The notes under the pieces: model-generated | The model's input: the letters and a program-made list of their open reading frames with translations, nothing else | Told to the model about the DNA's origin: nothing | Databases searched by the model: none | Shown here: positions 33,950-41,172 of the stretch, piece by piece | Position numbering within the stretch: the first letter of the stretch is position 1 | Layout of the letters: every line of letters starts with the position of its first letter | Position numbers and translations under genes: made by a program | Assembly (NCBI GenBank): GCA_016716715.1 | Contig: JADJVE010000009.1 | Coordinates: forward strand, 1-64,000 | Direction of reading: 5' to 3' | Length of the DNA: 64,000 nucleotides | Source: Acidobacteriota bacterium | GTDB lineage: Bacteria; Acidobacteriota; Thermoanaerobaculia; UBA5066

Positions 33950-35383
33950 ATGAAATGTCCCTGGAGAATCTGGGTCGTTCTCGGAGGGCTCTTCCTCGTG
34001 ACGCGCTTCAACCTGCGCGCCACTTCGGTGATCTACGAAGCGCCCCCGTGCGGCGACAAGACCGAAAGCCTCTGCCGGGCACTCCGGAATTCCGATCCTG
34101 CCCGACGCATCACCGAAACCCGGACTGTGTTGAACGAGGCCTTCAAGAGCGAGGACCCGGCGGTCCTTCCGGTCGTTGCGTACGCGATCGAGAAGCTGAA
34201 ATACCGCATCGACCTCCGCCCCTTCGCCGACCTCTTGAGCGCGGATTGCGAAAAAAAAGCGCCTCGGTGCCTGTGGCAGCCGGTGGACGCCGACTGGGCG
34301 CTCCTGCACAACGGGAGGCGCGCCGAACGCCTCGACGCTCTCGAGCGTGCGATTCGAGACGGCGTCGTGAAGATGGGCGCCGGTACGACCGTGCAGCGGA
34401 AGTGGGCCGTGAAGATGGCTGCGGAGCAGGGCCTCGAGGAACTGCGCCCTCTCGCCGAAGAGTACCTGCGACACTCACCGAACCGCGCATCCGGAAGCTC
34501 GAGCTCACGAACGTCGCGGCGCTCTTCGAGCTGTGCGCCGGCTGGCGTCGCGCCAGGCGCGCGATGGGCGGCCCGGCGGATTCATGCGATGCGCCCCGAG
34601 GATTTCGAGAGGCGGATGGCCGAGGACGAGGGATTCCGGGGAGCCGCCCTCGACATGGCGGCGAAGGTGTGTGCCTCCGACCCGCTCCTGGAAGGTGTGG
34701 CGCCGGAATGCGCGCTCGTCGCCGAGGTCGCAAGCCGACACCCGAAGGCGCCCCTGCCCTCGGGGGTGATCTCCACGGGCGACGAGTGCTGGCTCGGACG
34801 GGATGCCGACTGGCACGACAGGTTTTGGTGCGCGTCGCGCCCTCGGGCCGGGAGCTTTCGGCGGCCGCCGCCCGCCTTCGAGCCCTTGGGTGAGGCGTCC
34901 GCTCCGAGAAGAGGAGACTTCCGAAGCGCGCGGCTGAACCCCTGCAGCATCCCGGAGCTTCCCGAGCGGCGGGGAAACGCTTTCGTGGGCGATGTCTGGG
35001 TCACGCTCACCGATCTCTCGGCGATTCCTCCCCGCGTCGTCGACCCTTCCGTCGGCATCGTCGGCCATCGGGCGGGGGAGAGCGTTCGGGTCGGCGTCGA
35101 GGTGACGGACCGGGGCGGCATACAGAAGTCACGCCCCTCCTCGTCGCGATTCGGATCGAGGGCGACGGGGCCGGCAGCCTCGCGCCGGCGGAGACGAAAT
35201 CGGCCTGCACGTCCATGCTCCTTCCCTTCAGCGACCCGGAGAAGGCGGGCTTCCGACTGCCGGCGCGCCGCGACTTCGTCGTCGCGCTGGGAGGGCGGGC
35301 CACGGCCGCCGGCCTTGCGCCCGGGGCGACCGACGGCGCGCGCGCCGTTCCCTGGTGGCGGGAGAACGGCCGTCTTCACGTGA
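33950..35383 (+). CDS. uncharacterised secreted protein, N-terminal part (frameshifted)
   Basis: Not recognised. Starts at ATG 33950 after AGGAAG with a hydrophobic N-terminus (WRIWVVLGGLFLVTR), so probably exported. Helical region with HEAT-like character (EDPAVLPVVAYAIEKLKYRI). Near 34473 the frame slips (LTEPRIRKLELTNVAALFEL is one base off) and near 34565 it returns (RRIHAMRPEDFERRMAEDEG). Near 35130, after VEVTDRGGIQ, it is lost for good; beyond that this frame to 35383 is noise. Several Cys residues (PPCGDKTESLC, APRCLW) suggest disulfides outside the cytoplasm. Confidence 0.55.
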   Translation: MKCPWRIWVVLGGLFLVTRFNLRATSVIYEAPPCGDKTESLCRALRNSDPARRITETRTVLNEAFKSEDPAVLPVVAYAIEKLKYRIDLRPFADLLSADCEKKAPRCLWQPVDADWALLHNGRRAERLDALERAIRDGVVKMGAGTTVQRKWAVKMAAEQGLEELRPLAEEYLRHSPNRASGSSSSRTSRRSSSCAPAGVAPGARWAARRIHAMRPEDFERRMAEDEGFRGAALDMAAKVCASDPLLEGVAPECALVAEVASRHPKAPLPSGVISTGDECWLGRDADWHDRFWCASRPRAGSFRRPPPAFEPLGEASAPRRGDFRSARLNPCSIPELPERRGNAFVGDVWVTLTDLSAIPPRVVDPSVGIVGHRAGESVRVGVEVTDRGGIQKSRPSSSRFGSRATGPAASRRRRRNRPARPCSFPSATRRRRASDCRRAATSSSRWEGGPRPPALRPGRPTARAPFPGGGRTAVFT

Positions 35384-35850
35384 GTGTGAATTCGGTCGAC
35401 GGTGACCTGGGCCTCGTCATCCCGTATCTCGACGAGACGTTCTCACTGCGTCCAGAGGCGAGCCCGGAAACCGCCCTGGCGGCGTTTCGCCGGCTGGAGA
35501 CCGACTTCTCCGGGAAGGACCGCGGCGCAATCCTCGACGGCAACATGGAGGAGAAGCAGGTCGTCGTCCATGGACCGCTCCGGCAATTCCTCGTCTTCAG
35601 CCAGCAGGATGCAAAGGAAGACCGGATCGACGTGGTGTGCCGATCGGTGACCGAGGGCTCCCCGATGGGCCGGGCGAACGTCACGGCTCGCCGGATCGGC
35701 GATTCCCACGTTTTTATCGGCGCGTTCACGCTGTTCCCGGACGGACATCCAGAACCGGACACGCCTCCTGGCCGAAGCATCACCGCTCCCATCCTGAAGA
35801 TCACTGTCGGAGAGTCGGACACTTCGTGCCGCACCGAGGAGAGTCCTTAG
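35131..35850 (+). CDS. uncharacterised secreted protein, C-terminal part
   Basis: Continuation of the gene above in the frame one base earlier: TPLLVAIRIEGDGAGSLAPA, then KSACTSMLLPFSDPEKAGF and a beta-rich region to TSCRTEESP at 35850. It contains repeated strand-like segments (RLHVSVNSVDGDLGLVIPYL; KQVVVHGPLRQFLVFSQQDA). An independent ATG exists at 35215 but nothing resembling a ribosome binding site precedes it. Function unknown. Confidence 0.55.
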   Translation, partial: TPLLVAIRIEGDGAGSLAPAETKSACTSMLLPFSDPEKAGFRLPARRDFVVALGGRATAAGLAPGATDGARAVPWWRENGRLHVSVNSVDGDLGLVIPYLDETFSLRPEASPETALAAFRRLETDFSGKDRGAILDGNMEEKQVVVHGPLRQFLVFSQQDAKEDRIDVVCRSVTEGSPMGRANVTARRIGDSHVFIGAFTLFPDGHPEPDTPPGRSITAPILKITVGESDTSCRTEESP

Positions 35851-35873
35851 GCTCTGCGGGTCGCATTCGCCTC

Positions 35874-35879
35874 TAGAAT
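35874..35879 (+). promoter_or_regulatory. -10 element for a leaderless mnmA message
   Basis: TAGAAT ends 7 nt before the GTG start of mnmA with no Shine-Dalgarno between, so the transcript probably begins at the start codon. No good -35 is visible. Confidence 0.5.
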
Positions 35880-35886
35880 CGTCTCC

Positions 35887-37020
35887 GTGCGGATCGCCGT
35901 CGCCATGTCGGGAGGAGTCGACTCCTCCGTCGCCGCGCTTCTCCTGAAGCGCGAGGGGGCGGAGCTCGTCGGCCTCTCGATGCACCTCTGGGACCACGAC
36001 CGCGACGGCACGGGCTCGGCGGCGGGCCGGTGCTGCACGCTGGACGACCTCACCGTCGCGCGGCGCGCCGCGGACACGATCGGGATCCCGCACTACGTCC
36101 TCGACCTCACGGAGCGTTTCGAGGAGGCCGTCGTGCGTCCCTTCGTGACGAGCTACCTCGAGGGCAGAACGCCGATCCCGTGCACGGCCTGCAACACCGA
36201 GGTGAAGTTCAAGACGCTGCTCGGACGCGCGGAAGCGCTCGGGTGCGACGCCGTGGCGACGGGCCACTACGCGCGTGTCGAGACGGATGCGGTGTCCGGA
36301 GAGAGTCGTCTCCTCAAGGCGAAGGACCTCGGCCGCGACCAGTCTTACTTCCTCTACGACCTCACGAGCGAGCAGCTCTCCCGCGTGCGCTTCCCGCTCG
36401 GGGAGCTCGAGAAGACGGCCGTGCGCGAGATCGCGCGAGAGGCGGGACTGCCGAACTGGGACAAACCGGACTCGCAGGAGATCTGTTTCGTTCCGAACGG
36501 CACGACGCCGGCGGACTTCATCCGGCGCGAGGCCCCGCGTCTCGGTCTGGACCTTCCGGCGATCGGGGGCGCGCGGGCAGGGGAAATTTTCTTAGAAGGT
36601 GGAGAGAGAGTTGGAGCGCACGAGGGAACGTTCGGCTACACGATCGGCCAGCGCCGGGGGCTGAAGATTTCTTCGAATGACCCTCTCTACGTTCTTTCGA
36701 CCTCTCCCGAAAACTCACGCGTCGTCGTGGGGCCAGCCCCTTCTCTTCTTTCTAAGAAAATCTTCCTTGAGGCCGTGAGTGTGCGCATGGCTGGAGGCGC
36801 GAGGTCGCGCGTGCCCGTGCCCGTGCTGGCCCGCATCCGCTCGCGCCACCCCGAGCAGCCCGCCTCGCTGACGCTCGAGGAGGGCGGCCGCGGCCGGCTG
36901 GAGTTCGAGGAGCCGGTTCGCGCAGCCGCCCCCGGGCAGTCGGCGGTCTTCTACGACCCGGCCCGGCCCGACCTCGTGCTGGGCGGCGGAACGATTTCCC
37001 GGCCGGTTTCTCCCGCCTGA
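35887..37020 (+). CDS. mnmA: tRNA-specific 2-thiouridylase MnmA
   Basis: 377 aa from GTG 35887. PP-loop ATP site AMSGGVDSSVAALLL, then HLWDHD, the CTACNTEVKFKTL block with the catalytic Cys, the ATGHYAR motif, KDQSYFL-like GRDQSYFLYDL, the second catalytic Cys in SQEICFVPNG, and HEGTFGYTIGQRRGL. It thiolates uridine 34 of Lys, Glu and Gln tRNAs in the cytoplasm. Two copies of the TTCTTAGAA repeat lie inside the gene (36589-36758) without disturbing the alignment, and codon use between them is less GC-rich than in the rest of the gene. Confidence 0.96.
   Translation: MRIAVAMSGGVDSSVAALLLKREGAELVGLSMHLWDHDRDGTGSAAGRCCTLDDLTVARRAADTIGIPHYVLDLTERFEEAVVRPFVTSYLEGRTPIPCTACNTEVKFKTLLGRAEALGCDAVATGHYARVETDAVSGESRLLKAKDLGRDQSYFLYDLTSEQLSRVRFPLGELEKTAVREIAREAGLPNWDKPDSQEICFVPNGTTPADFIRREAPRLGLDLPAIGGARAGEIFLEGGERVGAHEGTFGYTIGQRRGLKISSNDPLYVLSTSPENSRVVVGPAPSLLSKKIFLEAVSVRMAGGARSRVPVPVLARIRSRHPEQPASLTLEEGGRGRLEFEEPVRAAAPGQSAVFYDPARPDLVLGGGTISRPVSPA
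36584..36765. repeat. TTCTTAGAA repeat, inverted pair inside mnmA
   Basis: Cores at 36589-36597 (AATTTTCTTAGAAGGTGG) and, inverted, 36750-36758 (CTTTCTAAGAAAATCTTCC), 161 bp apart. They encode GEIFLEGGE and LLSKKIFLEA, positions that exist in ordinary MnmA proteins, so the copies are not insertions but sequence choices within the gene. Confidence 0.7.
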
Positions 37021-37061
37021 TGCCGTTTTCGTTGGCGTTTTTGCTTTTTTTCACCCGGCCC

Positions 37062-37090
37062 TTGACTTGCGCGTAACTTACGCCTACATT
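37062..37090 (+). promoter_or_regulatory. sigma-70 promoter with palindromic operator for the radical SAM gene
   Basis: TTGACT (37062-37067), a 17-bp spacer and TACATT (37085-37090). The spacer contains GCGTAACTTACGC (37071-37083), a perfect 13-bp palindrome placed where a bound repressor would block RNA polymerase. A short leader with GAGGTGAG precedes the ATG at 37112. Confidence 0.7.
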
Positions 37091-37111
37091 GCGTCCGTGG
37101 TGAGGTGAGAC

Positions 37112-37735
37112 ATGGTCTCCGTGAAGCGGGCGATCGAAGTCGAGGAACAAGTCGGGATCCTCAGCGAGCTCATCGTCCCCGGGCTCGGGAACCGGCGCAT
37201 TTTTCGGATCCTGCTCGCGAACGCGTGCCGATATTCCTGCGACGACTGCCCGGCGCGCGCCGAGCGCGACCTGCCGCGGCACGCGCTCGAGCCGGCGCGT
37301 CTCGCGCGCCTCTTCATGACCGCGTTCCGGCGCGGCTTGTGCGACGGCCTCTTCGTCACGAGCGGGATTCCGAAGGACGCCGTGCGGGCGATGGACCGGA
37401 TGCTCGAGCTCGTCGAGCTCCTCCGCGTCACGCACGGCTACCGCGGCTACCTGCACGTCAAGGCGCTCTCCGGTGCGCTGCCGGGCCAGATCGAGAAGCT
37501 CGTGCGTCTCGTCGACCGCGTGTCGTACAGCCTCGAGGCTCCCTGCCGAAGCGCCCTCGACAGCCAGGTGCCGCCGTTCGTCGCCTCCTTTGGGAAAGAC
37601 GCCGGGCGCGCGGCTGGCAGTTTGATGCCGAGGCGCAAACCGGTCGGTCCGGAGGTCCGGCAAGGATCGCTGTTTGCGCCGGCAAGCCAATCGGTATCAA
37701 TGACCTACGGGTCTGCCCCCGGCGTGTTCCGCTGA
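37112..37735 (+). CDS. radical SAM protein of the DNA modification/repair (UDG-linked) type, truncated
   Basis: 207 codons; the first 145 or so match the N-terminal half of the putative DNA modification/repair radical SAM family (TIGR03916 type): ANACRYSCDDCPAR (C-x3-C-x2-C), GLCDGLFVTSGIPKDAVRAM and GYRGYLHVKALSGALPG, then VDRVSYSLEAP. Family members continue for more than 200 further residues. Here the frame passes into unrelated sequence after about 37555 and no other frame picks the homology up, so this is a real truncation rather than a frameshift. The usual neighbour, a uracil-DNA glycosylase gene, is absent; an AlkD-like repair gene follows instead. Confidence 0.72.
   Translation: MVSVKRAIEVEEQVGILSELIVPGLGNRRIFRILLANACRYSCDDCPARAERDLPRHALEPARLARLFMTAFRRGLCDGLFVTSGIPKDAVRAMDRMLELVELLRVTHGYRGYLHVKALSGALPGQIEKLVRLVDRVSYSLEAPCRSALDSQVPPFVASFGKDAGRAAGSLMPRRKPVGPEVRQGSLFAPASQSVSMTYGSAPGVFR
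37627..37683. repeat. bulged inverted repeat at the end of the truncated radical SAM gene
   Basis: GCCGAGGCGCAAAC (37627-37640) pairs with GTTTGCGCCGGC (37672-37683): 12 pairs with a small bulge. The 31-nt loop contains CCGGA and TCCGG, which can form an inner stem. The surrounding 37560-37790 stretch is less GC-rich and matches no family I recognise. Confidence 0.55.
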
Positions 37736-37798
37736 CGCCGAACCCGCTGAGACTCAGTCCAGTACCAGTTCCGCGACCTCGGAAGTGGTCACCCTGTG

Positions 37799-37807
37799 TG
37801 CTAGAAT
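37799..37807 (+). promoter_or_regulatory. extended -10 promoter of the AlkD-like gene
   Basis: TGCTAGAAT, an extended -10 (TGN-TAGAAT), lies 12 nt before the ATG at 37820 and 6 nt before an in-frame TTG at 37814. No -35 is evident, as is common with extended -10 promoters. Confidence 0.5.
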
Positions 37808-37819
37808 CAGAGTTTGCTT

Positions 37820-38614
37820 ATGGCCAAGTCTGCCGCTGCCGCCGCCTCAATTCTCAAGGACGTTCGAGCCCTTCTGGAGGCCCGTGCCGACGAGAAAGAG
37901 GCCGCAAAAGAGGGCAAGGCCAACGGAAAGTCGAAGGGCGGCGCCCTTCAGCCGAGGAGCCCTCTCAAGGCGCTCGGCGTGAAGCCGTCGTTCGTGCGCT
38001 CGATCGCGCGTGAGATCCAGACCAGGAACAAGCCCGCGATGGACTACGGCGCCGCGGTCGCCCTGATGGACGCCGCCGTGAGCCGCAAGGTGCGCGAGGA
38101 AATCCTCGTGGCGCTCGACGTCCTCGAGCGCCACCGGAAGGACTTCGCGGCCGGTCTCTTCTCGCATGTCGAGAAGTGGAGCTCGGTCGCCGAGGATCTC
38201 GAGGTGGCCGAGGCGCTCGGCGCCCGCGTCGCCGCGCCCGCGCTCGCCCTCGAGCCCGCGAAGATCAACGTTCTGCGCAAGTGGGCGCGCCTCCGCAGCG
38301 TCGGGAAGCGCCGCCTCGCCGTTCTCGCCGCCGTCGGCCTCGTGAGCGACGGGCGCCGCGAGGCGCCGGCCGTTCTCGAGCTGGCCGAGCTTCTCCTGCA
38401 CGAGGACCACCCGGCGATGGTTTCCGCCGTCGCGAGCCTGCTGCGCGAGACGACGAAGGTCGACGCGAAGGCCGTTCAGGACTTCCTGTTCCGCCGCTCC
38501 GTGGACGGCAACCCGGACATCCTCCGCGCCGGCTCCGAGAACCTCGACGCCGCGCGCCGCGCCGCGCTCATCGCGAAGCTCGAGGCCCAGGCCGCCCTCG
38601 TCTCCACGACCTGA
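37820..38614 (+). CDS. DNA alkylation repair protein, AlkD-like HEAT-repeat family
   Basis: 264 aa from ATG 37820 (TTG 37814 is an alternative). A Lys/Ala-rich N-terminal tail is followed by tandem HEAT-like helices: KPSFVRSIAREIQTRNKPAM, VREEILVALDVLERHRKDF, SHVEKWSSVAEDLEVAEALG, EPAKINVLRKWARLRSVGKR and LAELLLHEDHPAMVSAVASL. The W-x-D/E type signatures of AlkD (WSSVAEDL; KWARLRSVGKRRLAV) support a 3-methyladenine/7-methylguanine glycosylase-like fold. Its position after the radical SAM repair-type gene suggests a DNA repair locus. Confidence 0.75.
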   Translation: MAKSAAAAASILKDVRALLEARADEKEAAKEGKANGKSKGGALQPRSPLKALGVKPSFVRSIAREIQTRNKPAMDYGAAVALMDAAVSRKVREEILVALDVLERHRKDFAAGLFSHVEKWSSVAEDLEVAEALGARVAAPALALEPAKINVLRKWARLRSVGKRRLAVLAAVGLVSDGRREAPAVLELAELLLHEDHPAMVSAVASLLRETTKVDAKAVQDFLFRRSVDGNPDILRAGSENLDAARRAALIAKLEAQAALVSTT

Positions 38615-38633
38615 GGTTTTCGGGTTCGCTGAT

Positions 38634-39602
38634 TCAGCGCGACAGAAGAAGGCGCTCGGCGCTCTCGAGCTCCTGTCCCGTGAGCGGCTTCGCGAACGGG
38701 AGGCCGCGCCAGCGCGCCACGCGCTGGGGCATCGGGAGCCGGCCGATGAGCCGGATCTCGGACTCGAGCCGGTCGTGGGAACGCGCGTCCGCCTCGTCGA
38801 GGCGGCTCGCGAGGCGGCGCAACCCGACCTGCTGCTCTTCCGTGAAGTCCTTCACGAGGGTCCAGCGGTCCTCGAGCAGCGCGCGCTCCTCCTCGGGTCT
38901 GTTCTTGAACGACGCTTCGAGCGCGACGAGCCGGGCGCGTTCCTTCGCGCTCGCCCGTTGCCAGTCGAGGAAGCGTCCCGTGAGGCCGTCGGGCGTGTCC
39001 GGCGGGCGTGACGGAAAGCCTCCCGCGGGCACCGGCACCGGCGCACGCGGGCCGACCGGCTCCGGGAAGAACGCGTCGAGGCGCGCGAGCGTCTCGAACG
39101 TGTTCAGGAAGTCGAACTGATGGAGAGCCGCCGCCTGCGCCTTCTCCTCGTTCGTGAGAGGCGGGCGGTCGAGGTTGATGGGGGTCGAGCGCACCGCGAC
39201 GATGTCGGGCGGGCGCTCGGACGGCGCGGGGCGTGTGCTCGGGGCGGCGGGGAGCTCGGGCGCCGGCTCGGCGGCGGGACCGTCGGCCGCCGGCGCGCGG
39301 CGGAGAGCGCGGGTCCCGAAGAAGGCGAGGATGAGCACCGCGGCCGCCGCGGCGAGGAGCGCCGCGGGCTGCGTCCACGGGTTCCGGGGCGGCGTCGCGA
39401 GCCTCTGGAGCAGCCGGGCGTCGAGGTCGGCCGGCGGCTCGGGGGCCGCGGCGGGTTTCAGGAGACGGTCGATCGCCGCGAAGTCGCGGGCGGAGGCGCG
39501 GCAGGCCGCGCACTCCTCGAGGTGCTCGACGACGGGTGCGTGACCGCCCTGCCCGGCGGATGCGGGATCGACGATGCGCTCGCGCAGCTCGTCGCAGGTC
39601 AC
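38634..39602 (-). CDS. membrane anti-sigma factor with zinc-finger domain
   Basis: 322 aa; the GTG at 39602 overlaps the sigma factor stop (GTGA). N-terminal anti-sigma zinc finger with VVEHLEECAACRA (H-x3-C-x2-C). One membrane helix near residue 85-105 (PAALLAAAAAVLILAFFGTR) separates a cytoplasmic sigma-binding part from a Pro/Ala-rich linker and an extracytoplasmic helical domain whose WQRASAKERARLVALEASF and NRPEEERALLEDRW repeats resemble DUF3106. It should hold the ECF sigma factor until a cell-envelope signal is received. Confidence 0.8.
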   Translation of the reverse strand: MTCDELRERIVDPASAGQGGHAPVVEHLEECAACRASARDFAAIDRLLKPAAAPEPPADLDARLLQRLATPPRNPWTQPAALLAAAAAVLILAFFGTRALRRAPAADGPAAEPAPELPAAPSTRPAPSERPPDIVAVRSTPINLDRPPLTNEEKAQAAALHQFDFLNTFETLARLDAFFPEPVGPRAPVPVPAGGFPSRPPDTPDGLTGRFLDWQRASAKERARLVALEASFKNRPEEERALLEDRWTLVKDFTEEQQVGLRRLASRLDEADARSHDRLESEIRLIGRLPMPQRVARWRGLPFAKPLTGQELESAERLLLSR

Positions 39603-40198
39603 GGCGCGTCTCCGAACGGCGGCGGCTCCGTCGTCGCCGCGTCGGGCGACGGATCGGCGCCGCCGACGCCGAGGTCGAGAAGGGGCCGAAGGGACGTGCG
39701 GAGCGTCTCGAGCGCGCGCACGAGGCGCCGGCGGACGTCGCCTTCGGACGTGCCGAGAGCGGCCGCGGCCGTGGCCAGCGGGAGCCGCGCGACGCGGGTG
39801 AGAAGAAAGGCGGCGCGCTCGGCCGGCTGGAGGGCCGCGAGCGCGGAGCGCTGCAGCGCGGTGCGCGCGGCGGCGGATTCGGCCAGGCGCGCGGGCGAGA
39901 CGGAGACGGGCTGAACCTGGGGGAGTTCCTGCGCAACGCGCGCGGCGTGTTCCCAGAGCGTCGCGGGGAACGACGCGCCGGGCTCGAAGCGTCCGGCCGA
40001 GCGCACGAGGCGCTCGAACGTCTGGATCGTCGCCTCGGCCGCCGCGGACGGCTCGCGGAGGCGCTCGAAGGCGGCGTAGACCGGCTGCTTCCAGCGCGAG
40101 AGGATGCGCCTCAGCGCAGCGTCGTCCCCTGTCGCCACGAGGAGGAGGTCGCCCGGATCCGGCCCGTACGCGGCCGCGGAGTGCGCGGAGACGGCCAC
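39599..40198 (-). CDS. ECF-type RNA polymerase sigma factor
   Basis: 199 aa from GTG 40198; CACAAT six bases upstream suggests a leaderless message. Region 2 (DDAALRRILSRWKQPVYAAF, then EATIQTFERLVRSAGRFEPG) and region 4 (ALAALQPAERAAFLLTRVAR, then GTSEGDVRRRLVRALETLR) are recognisable but divergent. The coupled zinc-finger anti-sigma gene downstream supports the call. The target regulon is not evident here. Confidence 0.82.
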   Translation of the reverse strand: MAVSAHSAAAYGPDPGDLLLVATGDDAALRRILSRWKQPVYAAFERLREPSAAAEATIQTFERLVRSAGRFEPGASFPATLWEHAARVAQELPQVQPVSVSPARLAESAAARTALQRSALAALQPAERAAFLLTRVARLPLATAAAALGTSEGDVRRRLVRALETLRTSLRPLLDLGVGGADPSPDAATTEPPPFGDAP

Positions 40199-40223
40199 CG
40201 GGTCATTGTGCCAGAAGCTCCGC

Positions 40224-40748
40224 CTACTGTTTCGCGAACCGCTTGAGGAGCCACTCCTGGACCGCGGGCTCGCCCTTCTTCGCGATCGCCGCCATCTCGC
40301 CGTGCGCGAGCGCCTCGATGAGGCGTCCGTCGGGCATGAGGATGATGATCGCGGGCAGCTCCGCCTTCGGGTTGATGTGGTACCTGTCGATCAGCGCGGC
40401 GTTCGGCATGTTCGACACGTCGACGTACTCGGCCACGAACTGCTGGCTGAAGACCTCAAAGAAGTTGTTCTTGTGGAGCGCGCGGTTGACGACGGCGCAC
40501 GGCCGGCAGTCGTTCGTGCCGAGGTTGACGAGGAGGCGCCGGCCCGAATCGCTCGCGACCTTCTGCGCGACCGCGATCGCCTTGTCGCCGATGAGGTCCG
40601 GGTCGTAGATCGGCGCATCGGCGGCGGGCGTGGCGGCGGCGGCTGGCGGTGGAGTCTTCTTCGCGGGCTGCTCGGCGGAAACCGGCGCGGCGCAGGCGAG
40701 CGCGAGGAGGGCGAGAGCCGGGAGGGCGGGGCGGAGCGGGAGCGGCAT
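40224..40748 (-). CDS. thioredoxin-like exported protein
   Basis: 174 aa with a signal peptide (PALPALALLALACAAPVSA) and a Pro/Ala linker, then a thioredoxin fold with the active site NDCRPCAVVNRAL and cis-Pro region KAELPAIIILMPDGRLIE. Probably a periplasmic thiol oxidoreductase or chaperone. It lies 25 nt upstream of the sigma factor gene on the same strand. Confidence 0.83.
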   Translation of the reverse strand: MPLPLRPALPALALLALACAAPVSAEQPAKKTPPPAAAATPAADAPIYDPDLIGDKAIAVAQKVASDSGRRLLVNLGTNDCRPCAVVNRALHKNNFFEVFSQQFVAEYVDVSNMPNAALIDRYHINPKAELPAIIILMPDGRLIEALAHGEMAAIAKKGEPAVQEWLLKRFAKQ

Positions 40749-40781
40749 CGGGGTTCAGTCTCCTTGGGTGGTCTTCGGTCT

Positions 40782-41108
40782 TCAGTTCGGCCGAGTGGGG
40801 TCGGTCGAGGGCGGCGCGGAGGCCGCTTCGAAATCGGTGCGGATCGGGCCGAACGTCTTCTCGTAGAGCGCGACGTTCTGGGAGAGGGCGTTCAGAAGCT
40901 GCTTGGCGTGGACGGGGGAGGTCAGGACGCGCGAGAGGACACGCACGTCCGTGCGCCCGGGGACGACGCGGCCGAAGTCGAGGACGAACTCGGCCGGGTT
41001 GTGGATGATGTTCGCGAAGTTCACGTAGACGCCGTTCGCGACGGTGTCGTCGATCGAGAACTGCAGGGTGGGGGGCTGGGGTCCTTCGGTCTTCGGTTCG
41101 TCGGCCAC
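40782..41108 (-). CDS. DUF3467 protein
   Basis: 108 aa from GTG 41108 with GAGGTG six bases upstream. The segment GVYVNFANIIHNPAEFVLDFGRV with RVLTSPVHAKQLLNALSQNV is the DUF3467 signature (NxxxxxxxxxEFxlDF ... SPxhAKxLxxaL). Function unknown; small cytoplasmic protein. An ATG far upstream is in frame but would read through the promoter of the divergent gene. Confidence 0.85.
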   Translation of the reverse strand: MADEPKTEGPQPPTLQFSIDDTVANGVYVNFANIIHNPAEFVLDFGRVVPGRTDVRVLSRVLTSPVHAKQLLNALSQNVALYEKTFGPIRTDFEAASAPPSTDPTRPN

Positions 41109-41159
41109 GGCGGCACCTCGCAGGTCGATTCGGGAGCCTCTTCGCAAAAGGCGCGCCAG

Positions 41160-41165
41160 TATAGT
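41160..41165 (+). promoter_or_regulatory. -10 element for a leaderless message
   Basis: TATAGT ends 7 nt before the ATG at 41173; no Shine-Dalgarno lies between. It is divergent from the DUF3467 gene. Confidence 0.5.
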
Positions 41166-41172
41166 GTCACGG

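Noticed and set aside
37021..37061. Intrinsic terminator after mnmA
   Set aside because: T-rich runs are present but no convincing stem precedes them.
37627..37683. Integron attC site
   Set aside because: The bulged stem is reminiscent, but the ends do not fit the RYYYAAC / GTTRRRY core sites and no integrase or cassettes are present.
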